Below, piece by piece: positions 24,828 to 33,877 of a stretch of DNA of 64,000 nucleotides. Below the pieces are notes generated by a model. It was not told the origin of the DNA. It did no database searches and saw only the letters and a program-made list of their open reading frames with translations. The position numbers were made by a program, and so were the translations under genes. The DNA comes from UBA1535 sp964371035. GTDB taxonomy: Bacteria > Bacillota > Clostridia > Tissierellales > Sedimentibacteraceae. Positions within the stretch are counted from its first letter, which is position 1. Each line of letters opens with the position of its first letter. The stretch is taken from assembly GCA_964371035.1 (NCBI GenBank), contig CAYJLG010000014.1, forward strand, positions 1 to 64,000. The letters run 5' to 3'.

Positions 24828-27081
24828 TTTCAAGTTCCTCCTTTGATAACTGTGATGATGCTATTTCATAATATTGTTCACAAGATTTTAGCAATTCTTT
24901 GTGTGTTCCTCTACCTACAATTTTACCAGAATCTAATACAAATATCTGATCAGCTTCCATTATAGTGCTTACTCTTTGAGCTACTATGATAACTGTGCTG
25001 TTTCCGGTGTTTTCTTTTAATGCTTTTCTCAATGCAGCGTCAGTTTTGTAGTCTAGTGCCGAAAAACTATCGTCAAAGATGAAAATATCAGGTCTGATTG
25101 CAAGTGCTCTAGCAATTGAAAGTCTCTGTCTTTGGCCTCCAGATACGTTTGTTCCACCTTGAGATATTTCCGAATCCATGCCATCTTCTTTTGAAGATAT
25201 AAATTCGATAGCCTGAGCTATCTTGGCAGCTCTCACTACGTCTTCATCTTCAGCTTCACTTTCACCATATGCTATATTACTTTTAATTGTACCACTCATT
25301 AATATACTCTTTTGAGGTACATATCCGATACGTTCTCTTAAATCGTGTTGAGTTACATCCCTTACATCTACTCCATTTACAATAATTTCGCCTTCAGTAA
25401 CGTCGAAAAATCTTGGTATTAGATTAATGAGTGTAGTTTTTCCTGATCCTGTCGAGCCGATAAACGCGGTAGTTTCGCCAGGGTTTGCAGTAAAATTAAT
25501 GTCATTTAACACGTCTTCGCTTGCACCTTCGTATTTGAATGAAACATTTTTGAACTCAACTACGCCCATTTTAGATTCGTCTAATTTTTTAGAATTGATC
25601 GGATCTTTGATAGAAGGCTCAGTATCTAATACTTCAAAAATTCTTGTTGCCGACACAGAAGCTCTAGGTATAAATACAAATATCATAGACACCATTAAGA
25701 ATGCCATTATTACTTGTGTTGCATATTGCATAAACGCCATCATATCGCCTACTTGCATTGTGCTTTGAGCGACTTGTTCTGAACCTATCCAGATTACTAA
25801 CAATGATGTAGCTTGCATAATAAACATCATTATTGGCATAAGTAGCGCCATGACTCTGTTTATTTTTAAAGTTTCATTTGTCAAGTCGTTGTTTGCAACA
25901 TTAAATCTCTTTTTTTCAAAGTTTCCTTGTCCAAAAGCTCTAATAACCATCAATCCATTTAGAGTTTCTCTTGAGACTAAGTTTACTCTATCTACAAGTT
26001 TTTGCAATCGTTTAAATCTAGGGATTACTGTTACTAATATTACTAAAATTAACCCAAGCAACACTATTACTGCTAAGGCAATTATCCAAGCCATGGAAGC
26101 AGATTTTCTTATCGCCATTATTATACCACCTATACCTAAAATAGGTGCATAGATAAGGACTCTCATCAACATAGTAAGCAAGGTTTGTACTTGGATTACG
26201 TCATTAGTAGTTCTAGTAATCAATGAAGATGTTGAAAATTTGTCGTATTCTTTATTAGAAAAATTCATCGTTTTTTTGAAAATATCATTTCTTAAGTTCT
26301 TAGCTACACCTGCTGCTATTCTTGAAGACATAAATGTAACTGTAACTGTAGATAATCCACTTACTAAAGATATCAGAAGCATACTAGCACCGATTTGAAG
26401 TATATAATCGCTCTGTACTTTTTCAGTATCTGCACCTAATTCCTTATGAAAAGCGCTTACCATCATTATACTACCTTGAGAAAGCATCATATCATCTGTT
26501 TTTTCTGCCTCTTCTATGCTTTTTTGCATTATCTCTTGAGGTACTATACTTAACATTGGTTGCATTTTATACATTTCACTTAAATCCATAGCTGCAGAAC
26601 TATCTTCTTCTTCTGCATCTAGTTGAGCTTCAATAGCACCTTGCTCCATCAAAGACTGTATTACTCCTTGCATAGTCCAAATTGATTTTCCGATTGTACT
26701 TTCTAAAGTAGCTAAATTTTCTGCATCTATATCTTCTCTATATTGCTTTAATCCATAGAACACAATATTTTCTGAATTATCATATAAATCAGAATACTTT
26801 GTATCATCATTTATCAGGTCATCCGATGATTTTATCTCATAAAAATTTGCCATCAACAATTTGTCTTCTTCATTCATGAATGAAGTGATAAAATTATAAC
26901 CTTCTTCAGATATTACATCTGGAACACCTGATTCCACTCCACCTTGTTGCACTCCGACATTTACTATGTCAGACATGTAATTTGGTAAATTCAAATCACA
27001 TATTGCTTGAACAAAAAGCAGAATAATTGAGACAAATATTCCAACTATAAATGGTTTTAAATATTTCCTAAGTTTTAACAT
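24820..27081 (-). CDS. ABC exporter half-transporter, degenerate-site subunit with extracytoplasmic insert
   Basis: The 753-residue partner has Walker A GSTGSGKT, Q-loop YVPQKSILMSG, a canonical signature VSGGQRQRLSIARAL and Walker B IFIFDDSFSALD, where Asp replaces the catalytic Glu. Between TM1 (residues 9-28) and TM2 (from about residue 228) lies an unusual acidic insert of about 190 residues, predicted outside the membrane. It starts within seven bases of the MarR stop and overlaps the second ABC gene. The likely role is multidrug or peptide export under MarR control; no substrate can be named. Confidence 0.92.
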   Translation of the reverse strand: MLKLRKYLKPFIVGIFVSIILLFVQAICDLNLPNYMSDIVNVGVQQGGVESGVPDVISEEGYNFITSFMNEEDKLLMANFYEIKSSDDLINDDTKYSDLYDNSENIVFYGLKQYREDIDAENLATLESTIGKSIWTMQGVIQSLMEQGAIEAQLDAEEEDSSAAMDLSEMYKMQPMLSIVPQEIMQKSIEEAEKTDDMMLSQGSIMMVSAFHKELGADTEKVQSDYILQIGASMLLISLVSGLSTVTVTFMSSRIAAGVAKNLRNDIFKKTMNFSNKEYDKFSTSSLITRTTNDVIQVQTLLTMLMRVLIYAPILGIGGIIMAIRKSASMAWIIALAVIVLLGLILVILVTVIPRFKRLQKLVDRVNLVSRETLNGLMVIRAFGQGNFEKKRFNVANNDLTNETLKINRVMALLMPIMMFIMQATSLLVIWIGSEQVAQSTMQVGDMMAFMQYATQVIMAFLMVSMIFVFIPRASVSATRIFEVLDTEPSIKDPINSKKLDESKMGVVEFKNVSFKYEGASEDVLNDINFTANPGETTAFIGSTGSGKTTLINLIPRFFDVTEGEIIVNGVDVRDVTQHDLRERIGYVPQKSILMSGTIKSNIAYGESEAEDEDVVRAAKIAQAIEFISSKEDGMDSEISQGGTNVSGGQRQRLSIARALAIRPDIFIFDDSFSALDYKTDAALRKALKENTGNSTVIIVAQRVSTIMEADQIFVLDSGKIVGRGTHKELLKSCEQYYEIASSQLSKEELENE

Positions 27082-27533
27082 TTTCCAACTCCTTTTTCTC
27101 TTACTCTATCGATTGCATTTGAAAATTCTTTTAATTTATCAACTAAGTTTTCAAAATTTTCTAGTCCATATTCAGTTACAATCTTTTGTAATGCATTGTT
27201 TAGCATCCCTCTATGCTCCTCTATCATCAAGCGACCTTCTTCGGTGAAAGCTACATACACAGATCTTCTATCATGCTTTACTATTTCTCTTTTGATGATA
27301 TTTTTGTTTTCTAACGTGTTTAAAGCTTGAGAAACTGCTGATGCAGACACTTCCGTGCATTCTTTAATCTGATTAACTGTGATTTTGCTTTCTTTATTTT
27401 CTTTTTCTATCTCTAAAATCGTATTTAAAAACATCATTTCCATTTTTGAAATATTAGGATTGTTAGGAATAAAATCTCTTAACTTGGCAAAAACTTTTAA
27501 AGTGTCAAAAAATTCTTTTTTTATGTCTTTCAT
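27075..27533 (-). CDS. MarR family transcriptional regulator
   Basis: The 152-residue winged-helix repressor has recognition-helix region TVNQIKECTEVSASAVSQAL at about residues 52-71, wing segment IIKREIVKHDRRSVYVAFTEEG, and a C-terminal dimerisation helix. It is the first gene of the operon and overlaps the first ABC gene. MarR proteins commonly repress their own exporter operon and release DNA on binding a drug-like ligand. A perfect 15-base palindrome lies in its leader at 27557-27571, and an inverted repeat covers its -35 box. The ATG follows AAGAAGGAGATTAAAA. Confidence 0.93.
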   Translation of the reverse strand: MKDIKKEFFDTLKVFAKLRDFIPNNPNISKMEMMFLNTILEIEKENKESKITVNQIKECTEVSASAVSQALNTLENKNIIKREIVKHDRRSVYVAFTEEGRLMIEEHRGMLNNALQKIVTEYGLENFENLVDKLKEFSNAIDRVREKGVGKC

Positions 27534-27556
27534 TTTTAATCTCCTTCTTTTTAAAT

Positions 27557-27571
27557 TTAATTAATAATTAA
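27557..27571. promoter_or_regulatory. Candidate MarR operator
   Basis: TTAATTAATAATTAA is a perfect palindrome around its central A, between the -10 box and the start codon of the MarR gene. Size and position suit an autoregulatory MarR site. Confidence 0.55.
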
Positions 27572-27579
27572 GCTACTAA

Positions 27580-27637
27580 AATATATCACAACTAAACAAA
27601 ACTGTCAATAGGAAAAATATTTTTTTCTATTGACAGT
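27580..27637 (-). promoter_or_regulatory. Promoter of the marR-ABC operon with inverted repeat over the -35
   Basis: On the minus strand TTGACA (27603-27608) and TATATT (27580-27585) are exactly 17 bases apart. The -35 lies in the arm ACTGTCAATAG (27601-27611), which is perfectly repeated inverted as CTATTGACAGT (27627-27637) and would place a second TTGACA facing the opposite way. This dyad abuts the left end of repeat copy 2. Confidence 0.7.
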
Positions 27638-27983
27638 TCACAGTCTACATAAATATCCTATGGAAAAAACAATGAAATATGGAAGCCTTATGGAGATTGG
27701 ATAAAGTTGTGTGAAATTTTTGTGAGGGTACAGCCCCAACGTGGGTATGACCTTCTTGACTATCATCTTTTGGGGATTCTGAACAAGAATGATCATGCCC
27801 TAACCCCATTTTCTAAATGAAAATGGCGGTAGGCCACATGCATGGAGAACTAAATCTTTGTGAGTTTAACGAGCAAAAAGATTTGATATTCTCTTCTGCG
27901 TCATACAACTTCCCAATTGGAGTACTCAGCGACAGATTTTATTATTTTTTCCTTTAAAATTTCAACTACCTGTGAATATTATT
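27630..27983 (+). repeat. Dispersed modular repeat, copy 2 (about 354 bp, A-B'-C-A' form)
   Basis: This element shares the terminal parts of the family: TTCACAGT near 27637-27644, the ATGAAATATGGAAGCC block, the ATTGG..AAGTTGT block, then CAACTTCCCAATTGGAG, the AT-rich block and TGTGAATATT at the right end. Its middle differs: about 80 bases (B', 27711-27792) are unrelated to the B module of the other copies, and they are followed by a 110-base C module (about 27793-27904) found otherwise only in copy 3. It lies between the divergent marR and relQ-type genes. Target duplication is not convincing here. Confidence 0.8.
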
Positions 27984-28115
27984 TTTAGAATTTAAATATT
28001 TATTTCTCGACTTTAATTTCAAAAGTAGTTATAATGTTATAATAAAAACAGCTAAACATAGCTAAATTGATATTTTGATCTGTTAAGTTATGACTATAAT
28101 GATAAGGAGGCATAT

Positions 28116-28739
28116 ATGATTTTAGATGAAAAAGAAAACTTTTATACTGAGGCACAAATTTTCTTAGAATCAGCTATAGAACAAGTGTTGCTGCGAATAG
28201 AATTACAAAGAAAAATATTTATCAACGCAAATGGGAGAGATTGCATAGATCATTGCAAATCAAGAGTAAAATCTTTTGATAGCTTAGTAAATAAGCTTAA
28301 AAAAAATGATTTAGATATCACGCTAAACAATACTATATATAAAATTAGAGACGCTGCCGGAATAAGGATTGTTTGCCCATTCATAGATGATGTGTATACC
28401 GTAGCTAAATCATTTAAAGAATATTCGGATATCGAAATTGTTAAAGAAAAAGATTATATTGCTAACCCAAAACCAAATGGCTATAGAAGTTACCATATAA
28501 TATTGAAGTTGCCGTCTTACTTATTTTTACAATATCATGATATATATGTTGAAATTCAAATTAGAACAATCGCTATGGATTTTTGGGCAAGCCTTGAACA
28601 TCAGCTGAAATATAAAAAAGAAATAGAGAATCAGGAGTTTTTAATTTCACAATTAAAACGCTGTTCTGATGAAATTACATCAACTGATTTGACACTACAA
28701 TCTATCAGAGATATTATAGAAAATCTCGAAAATAAATAA
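28116..28739 (+). CDS. relQ: Small alarmone synthetase (RelQ-type GTP pyrophosphokinase)
   Basis: The 207-residue protein consists only of a RelA/SpoT synthetase domain with short helical ends, as in the RelQ/YjbM small alarmone synthetases that make (p)ppGpp from ATP and GTP/GDP. Key segments are DAAGIRIVCPFIDDVY, the G-loop-like KEKDYIANPKPNGYRSYH, VEIQIRTIAMDFWASLEHQLKYK and the long C-terminal helix that mediates tetramer formation. There is no HD hydrolase domain. The ATG follows GATAAGGAGGCATAT. A response regulator starts 23 bases after it and a kinase follows, so the three genes form one operon. RelP is an alternative name. Confidence 0.9.
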   Translation: MILDEKENFYTEAQIFLESAIEQVLLRIELQRKIFINANGRDCIDHCKSRVKSFDSLVNKLKKNDLDITLNNTIYKIRDAAGIRIVCPFIDDVYTVAKSFKEYSDIEIVKEKDYIANPKPNGYRSYHIILKLPSYLFLQYHDIYVEIQIRTIAMDFWASLEHQLKYKKEIENQEFLISQLKRCSDEITSTDLTLQSIRDIIENLENK

Positions 28740-28762
28740 CTTTGAACAGGAGAATTGTTATT

Positions 28763-29443
28763 ATGAAAATTTTATTAGCAGATGATGAGACAGAACTACT
28801 TTACCCTACCGCAAAGTTTTTAGAACACAAAGGTTTTATCGTAGATACTGCGTCTGACGGTAAACAGTCGCTTGAATTAATTGAAAAAAATATATATGAT
28901 TGCATAATATTAGATATTATGATGCCCTATGCTGACGGAATTGCTGTTCTTTCAACTATGAGAAAAAGTGGCAATACGACGCCGACTATTCTTTTAACAG
29001 CTAAAAATACATCTGTTGATAGGATAGAAGGTTATGATGGTGGAGCTGATGATTATATATCTAAACCTGTAGCTTTAGCAGAATTGGCTTCAAGGGTTCA
29101 AGCAGTTATTCGTAGAAATACTAACTACCACACTGAAATTTTGTCATACGGAAATATCACTTACAATAAGCGTACTTATGAATTGTGCGGACCTGGAAGT
29201 TCTATAATACTTAGTGGCAATGAAGGTTTTATTTTACAAGAACTTATTTCCCACCATGGAAAAATTATAGAAGAAGAATTTATTATTGATAAATTCAGAC
29301 AGATCAATGAACCCGCAGATACTAAGACAATTTCTCTATATGTCGTATTTTTGCAAAAGAAACTAAATTCTATTAAAGCTGATATATCTGTTAGCTACGC
29401 AACAGGAAGTGGTTATCATATAGAAATAACCGATACATTTTGA
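28763..29443 (+). CDS. OmpR-type response regulator
   Basis: This 226-residue two-domain regulator has a receiver with the acidic pocket ADDETE, phospho-acceptor Asp in CIILDIMMP near residue 51, Thr in LLTAKN and Lys in YISKPVAL. From about residue 125 there is a winged-helix DNA-binding domain ending in VSYATGSGYHIEI. The ATG at 28763 is chosen: AGGAG precedes it by ten bases, whereas an in-frame TTG seven codons upstream lies before that site. The paired kinase starts nine bases after the stop. Targets are unknown; linkage to relQ suggests a stress or cell-envelope response. Confidence 0.93.
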   Translation: MKILLADDETELLYPTAKFLEHKGFIVDTASDGKQSLELIEKNIYDCIILDIMMPYADGIAVLSTMRKSGNTTPTILLTAKNTSVDRIEGYDGGADDYISKPVALAELASRVQAVIRRNTNYHTEILSYGNITYNKRTYELCGPGSSIILSGNEGFILQELISHHGKIIEEEFIIDKFRQINEPADTKTISLYVVFLQKKLNSIKADISVSYATGSGYHIEITDTF

Positions 29444-29452
29444 GGTGACTAA

Positions 29453-30700
29453 ATGAAAAATATAAAAAATGATGAACTTTACAATAAAATCAAAAGAAAC
29501 TTTATTTTATTTGGTAGTTTTTCAATTTTCGCTGTCATGATCTCATTGCAGTTTGTAACAGGATTATTTAACGCTAGCCAAGTAGATACATTTTTTAATG
29601 AAATATTGTATAGCATTGCAGAAAATGGTGGTTTACCTCCAACAGATTTTATAGATGAGAAAGACATTAATATCGAAACTTACATCAAAAGAGGTTTTAA
29701 TGAAAACAATTTTTCTGTAATTGTTCATTCAGATAAAGAATTCGAGCTAATTTCGGAAAATTCAAGAGGTGAATTTGATGATATATACGAAAATTTAGCT
29801 ATTGATGTACTTGACTTAGGCGCAGACACAGGTGTAATTGGTGGATACCATTATGTAGTTGATGATTACAAAGGTAATACCATTATTTCATTCGGGGATT
29901 TTTGGCAAGAAGAATTATTAGGAACACAAACAACCCAGAACTTTGTATTTTCTGCTGTAATATCTATGGTATTGTTACTCCTTTTATTATTATGGTTTTC
30001 CGATAGAATAGTACAACCTATAACAAAAAATATAGAAAAACAAAAAACATTTATTAGTGATGCAGGGCATGAGTTAAAGACACCGCTTGCAATCATATCC
30101 GCCAATGCAGAAATGTTAGAGATTGAAACAGATAATAAAGAAGTATATATAAATAACATTAAAAATCAGACAGTTCGCATGACAAATTTAATTGAGAATT
30201 TATTGTTGCTTTCTTCTGCACATGAAAATCCTACATTTAATCATCAAAAGGAAAATTTGAGCAAATTAGTTTTAGAAACAGCTCAAACCTTTGAAGTAAT
30301 GGCTAATAATAAAAATTGCAAACTTATTATTGACGTAAAGCAAGATCTATTATTTGTCTGTGATTTGCGAAAAATGCAAGAAATGTTTGTTATATTTATA
30401 GATAATGCTATAAAATATTCAATGGATAATTCAAACATCTACATTGAATTAAATCGTATAAATAATAAAACTGTTTTTACTATAAAAAATGAGATAGCAA
30501 AAGATTCAAATATCGAAACAGAAAAACTTTTTGACAGATTCTACCGTGCTGACGCATCAAGAACGAGACAAAGCGGAGGCTATGGATTAGGGCTTAGTAT
30601 TGCAAAAAGCATAGCTACACTTCACAATGGAACTATAAAAGTTAATACGCTATCATCAGATGCAAGCAAAAATATAATTTTCAGCATAACTTTTATCTAA
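29453..30700 (+). CDS. Sensor histidine kinase
   Basis: The 415-residue membrane kinase has a first TM helix near residues 15-35, an extracellular sensor of about 125 residues and a second TM near residues 163-181. The dimerisation domain carries the phospho-His in DAGHELKTPLAII, and the ATPase domain has N-box DNAIKYSMDN and G-boxes GGYGLGLSIAKS. It ends the relQ-RR-HK operon. The short, acidic sensor loop shows no known ligand motif. The gene is followed by a composite hairpin. Confidence 0.93.
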   Translation: MKNIKNDELYNKIKRNFILFGSFSIFAVMISLQFVTGLFNASQVDTFFNEILYSIAENGGLPPTDFIDEKDINIETYIKRGFNENNFSVIVHSDKEFELISENSRGEFDDIYENLAIDVLDLGADTGVIGGYHYVVDDYKGNTIISFGDFWQEELLGTQTTQNFVFSAVISMVLLLLLLLWFSDRIVQPITKNIEKQKTFISDAGHELKTPLAIISANAEMLEIETDNKEVYINNIKNQTVRMTNLIENLLLLSSAHENPTFNHQKENLSKLVLETAQTFEVMANNKNCKLIIDVKQDLLFVCDLRKMQEMFVIFIDNAIKYSMDNSNIYIELNRINNKTVFTIKNEIAKDSNIETEKLFDRFYRADASRTRQSGGYGLGLSIAKSIATLHNGTIKVNTLSSDASKNIIFSITFI

Positions 30701-30738
30701 GCATCAACATGCTATTTCTGTTGATTTAAAAAAAATAT

Positions 30739-30825
30739 AAAGGATATGACTAAACTGTAGTGACCTCCCAAAAGTTAGATTTTAAGTCTAACTTTTGGGG
30801 ATTGGTACATTTCGCCATATCCTTT
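30739..30825. terminator. Nested hairpin terminator resembling joined IS3-type ends
   Basis: Outer arms AAAGGATATG (30739-30748) and CATATCCTTT (30816-30825) enclose an inner stem CCCAAAAGTTAGA (30767-30779) / TCTAACTTTTGGG (30787-30799), both perfect. The inner part, extended outward to TGTA on the left and TACA on the right, looks like the two inverted ends of an IS3-family element placed back to back. It separates the convergent kinase and uvrA genes and ends in a T-run in one direction. Confidence 0.75.
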
Positions 30826-30829
30826 TTAC

Positions 30830-33736
30830 TTATTTCAAATATTTTTTTAAATATTGTCCTGTATATGAGCTTTTAACTTTAGCTACTTTTTCTGGCGTGC
30901 CTTCTGCTATTATTTTTCCGCCGCCGTCTCCACCTTCTGGCCCTAAGTCAATTATATGATCAGCTGTTTTAACTACATCTAAGTTATGTTCAATAATAAG
31001 AACTGAGTTGCCTGTTTCAACAAGTTTGTTTAATACTTCTATCAACTTGTGAATGTCTGCTATGTGCAAGCCTGTTGTAGGTTCATCTAATATATATAAA
31101 GTTTTGCCTGTAGCTCTTTTGCTCAATTCAAAAGCAAGTTTAATTCTTTGAGCTTCTCCCCCTGAAAGTTGAGTAGATGGTTGACCTAATTTAATATATG
31201 AAAGTCCTACATCATACATGGTTTGAAGCTTAGTTTTTATTTTAGGTATACTATCAAAAAATTCTAGTCCTTCTTCTACTGTCATGTCTAATACATCTGA
31301 TATGTTTTTACCTTTATATTTAACTTCCAAAGTTTCTCTGCTATATCTTTTACCTTTACATACATCACATGGCACGTATACATCAGGTAAAAAATGCATT
31401 TCTATCTTAAGGATTCCGTCTCCGTTACACGCTTCACATCTTCCACCTTTTACGTTGAAACTAAATCTACCCTTTTTATACCCTCTAGTTTTTGCTTCGT
31501 TTGTCATTGCAAACAAATCTCTTATGTGGTCAAATACGCCTGTATAAGTAGCAGGGTTTGAACGTGGAGTCCTACCTATCGGAGATTGATCAATATTGAT
31601 TACTTTATCTAAGTGCTCTATTCCTAATATTTCATCAAATTTTCCTGTTTTGACTTTAGATCTGCTTAATTTTTGCATTAGTCCTTTATGCAACGTTTGA
31701 TTTATAAGTGTACTCTTTCCTGATCCAGAAACACCAGTAACACAAACTATTCCACCTAAAGGAATTTTAACACTCACATTTTTTAAGTTGTTTTGAGATG
31801 CGCCTCTGATTTCAAGAAATCTATCTCCAAGTTTTCTTCTCTTTTTTGGTACATCTATTTTTTTACTACCACTTAAATATTGGCCAGTAATAGATTTTTC
31901 ACACTTTTTAATCTCTTCAAAATCACCAAATGCAACTACTTCGCCTCCGTGCAAACCAGCTCCTGGTCCCATGTCTAAAATATAATCTGCACTTTCCATA
32001 GTTTCTTCATCGTGTTCTACAACGATTAAAGTATTGCCTAAATTTGTTAAGTTTCTAAGTGTTTTTATGAGCATGCTGTTGTCACGTTGATGCAATCCAA
32101 TACTAGGCTCATCTAATACGTATAATACACCTACAAGACTTGAACCTATTTGCGTAGCTAATCTGATACGTTGCGATTCTCCGCCTGACAAAGTGCCTGC
32201 ATTTCTACTTAAAGTCAAATAATTTAATCCTACATCTTTTAAGAAGCTAGCTCTTTCATTTATTTCTTTTAATATTTGATGTCCTATGAATTGCTGCTTT
32301 TCTGTTAGCTTCAAATTGTGCAAAAAGTCTATTAATTTTTCAACAGATAGTTGAGTCATCTCATGTATATTTTTTCTGTTTAGTTTTACTGATAGTGATA
32401 TTTCATTAAGTCTTGCACCATTACAACTCGGGCAAGGGTGCTCATTCATATAAGTTTCAATCCAATCTTGCATATCTGCTGATTTGGTTTCTGTATATCG
32501 TCTTTGAAGGTTTACTATAACTCCTTCAAAATCTTTTTCATAAAGTCTTTCACCTTGAAATTTACTTACAAAGTGTACTTTTATTCTTCTTCCATTTGTA
32601 CCATACAACATTTCATTCACAAATGCTTCAGGTGCTTCACATAGGGGTTTTGAAATATCGAAGTTATGAAAATCTGCTATAGCTTTGAAAATTTGAAAAT
32701 AATAACCATCTTCATCTGCTCCAAATGGCGCGATAGCCCTTTCTCCTATACTCTTACTCCAATCTGGAATAACTAAATCTATATCTAATTCTTTTTTTAC
32801 ACCTAATCCTAAACATGAATTACACATACCAAATGGATTGTTAAAAGAAAACATACGTGGTGATATTTCGCCAAAACCTATTCCGCAATCTATACATGCA
32901 AAATTTGTGCTCATCAAGAGTTCTTGTTTGCCATCATTTTTTTTAGATTTTTTGTTGCTTTTGCCTGTTTTATTTGCACCTTCAGGAGTAGTTTCAGTCA
33001 TTTCTTCGTTTTCATCTTTTGGCAAGGTGATCTCCACTAAAATCAGTCCTTCAGCCAATTTTAGTGCCGTTTCTACAGAATCTGTCAGCCTTTTTTCTAT
33101 TCCCTCTTTTATGATTATTCTGTCAATTAGTACTTCTATATTATGTTTTTTATTTTTATCTAAATCTATATTGTCTTCTAATTCGTACAGTTCGCCATTG
33201 ACTCTAACTCTTACAAAACCATCTTTCTTAATGTTTTCTAACAATTTTTTGTGTGTACCTTTAGCACCTCTAACTACAGGCGCTAAAATTTGCAATCTAG
33301 TCCTTTCAGGGTGTTCTAATATACTGTCAATAATCTGATCTACAGTCTGTGAAGTAATCTCTTTTCCGCATTTTGGACAATGAGGAGTCCCTATTCGCGC
33401 ATAAAGAAGCCTCATATAGTCATAAATTTCAGTTACAGTACCCACTGTCGAACGTGGATTTCTATTTGTTGTTTTTTGATCTATTGATATAGCAGGTGAT
33501 AAACCTTCTATATATTCGACATCTGGTTTTTCCATCTGTCCTAAAAATTGTCTGGCATACGAAGATAGACTTTCTACATATCGTCTCTGTCCTTCAGCAT
33601 AAATCGTATCAAATGCTAAAGAAGTTTTTCCCGATCCGCTCAAACCTGTAAATACTATAAACTTATTTCTTGGAAGAGTTATATCTATGTTTTTTAAATT
33701 ATGCTCTTTAGCTCCTTTTATTACTATTTTATCCAT
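30830..33736 (-). CDS. uvrA: Excinuclease ABC subunit A
   Basis: UvrA is the damage-sensing ATPase of nucleotide excision repair. The 968 residues are slightly above the usual 940. Visible are two ATPase cassettes (Walker A GLSGSGKTSLAF near residue 31 and GVSGSGKSTLINQ near residue 643), two LSGGE signatures, and zinc modules CPKCGKE, CIDCG with CNSCLG, and CEACNGDG with CDVCKGK. A Lys/Asn/Glu-rich insert of about 35 residues sits near residues 240-274, before the second zinc motif. It follows uvrB by 141 bases on the same strand. The ribosome binding site AAAGGA (33766-33771) is 29 bases from the ATG, with a small hairpin (33748-33765) between. Confidence 0.96.
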   Translation of the reverse strand: MDKIVIKGAKEHNLKNIDITLPRNKFIVFTGLSGSGKTSLAFDTIYAEGQRRYVESLSSYARQFLGQMEKPDVEYIEGLSPAISIDQKTTNRNPRSTVGTVTEIYDYMRLLYARIGTPHCPKCGKEITSQTVDQIIDSILEHPERTRLQILAPVVRGAKGTHKKLLENIKKDGFVRVRVNGELYELEDNIDLDKNKKHNIEVLIDRIIIKEGIEKRLTDSVETALKLAEGLILVEITLPKDENEEMTETTPEGANKTGKSNKKSKKNDGKQELLMSTNFACIDCGIGFGEISPRMFSFNNPFGMCNSCLGLGVKKELDIDLVIPDWSKSIGERAIAPFGADEDGYYFQIFKAIADFHNFDISKPLCEAPEAFVNEMLYGTNGRRIKVHFVSKFQGERLYEKDFEGVIVNLQRRYTETKSADMQDWIETYMNEHPCPSCNGARLNEISLSVKLNRKNIHEMTQLSVEKLIDFLHNLKLTEKQQFIGHQILKEINERASFLKDVGLNYLTLSRNAGTLSGGESQRIRLATQIGSSLVGVLYVLDEPSIGLHQRDNSMLIKTLRNLTNLGNTLIVVEHDEETMESADYILDMGPGAGLHGGEVVAFGDFEEIKKCEKSITGQYLSGSKKIDVPKKRRKLGDRFLEIRGASQNNLKNVSVKIPLGGIVCVTGVSGSGKSTLINQTLHKGLMQKLSRSKVKTGKFDEILGIEHLDKVINIDQSPIGRTPRSNPATYTGVFDHIRDLFAMTNEAKTRGYKKGRFSFNVKGGRCEACNGDGILKIEMHFLPDVYVPCDVCKGKRYSRETLEVKYKGKNISDVLDMTVEEGLEFFDSIPKIKTKLQTMYDVGLSYIKLGQPSTQLSGGEAQRIKLAFELSKRATGKTLYILDEPTTGLHIADIHKLIEVLNKLVETGNSVLIIEHNLDVVKTADHIIDLGPEGGDGGGKIIAEGTPEKVAKVKSSYTGQYLKKYLK

Positions 33737-33747
33737 TGTGTTACATT

Positions 33748-33771
33748 ACGCATTTTTAAGTGCGTTCCTTT
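33748..33771 (-). promoter_or_regulatory. Displaced Shine-Dalgarno and hairpin before uvrA
   Basis: On the minus strand AAAGGA (33766-33771) is followed at once by ACGCA (33761-33765) and TGCGT (33748-33752) able to pair around an eight-base loop, and then 11 bases to the ATG. Folding would shorten the effective spacing. No nearer ribosome binding site is seen. Confidence 0.45.
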
Positions 33772-33877
33772 CTTATTGATTGTACGTATGTATTTCTAGC
33801 GGAATATTACTCCGCCCCTAACATTGATTGTTTTGTGATTTTTTCGGGCGAAATAAAGTCACCCTGCGATTTTGTTA

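Noticed and set aside
27614..28007. 14-bp near-identical AT-rich sequences on both sides of repeat copy 2 as a target duplication
   Set aside because: They are poly-A/T-like, one lies 11 bases away from the element end, and chance similarity is high in such AT-rich DNA.
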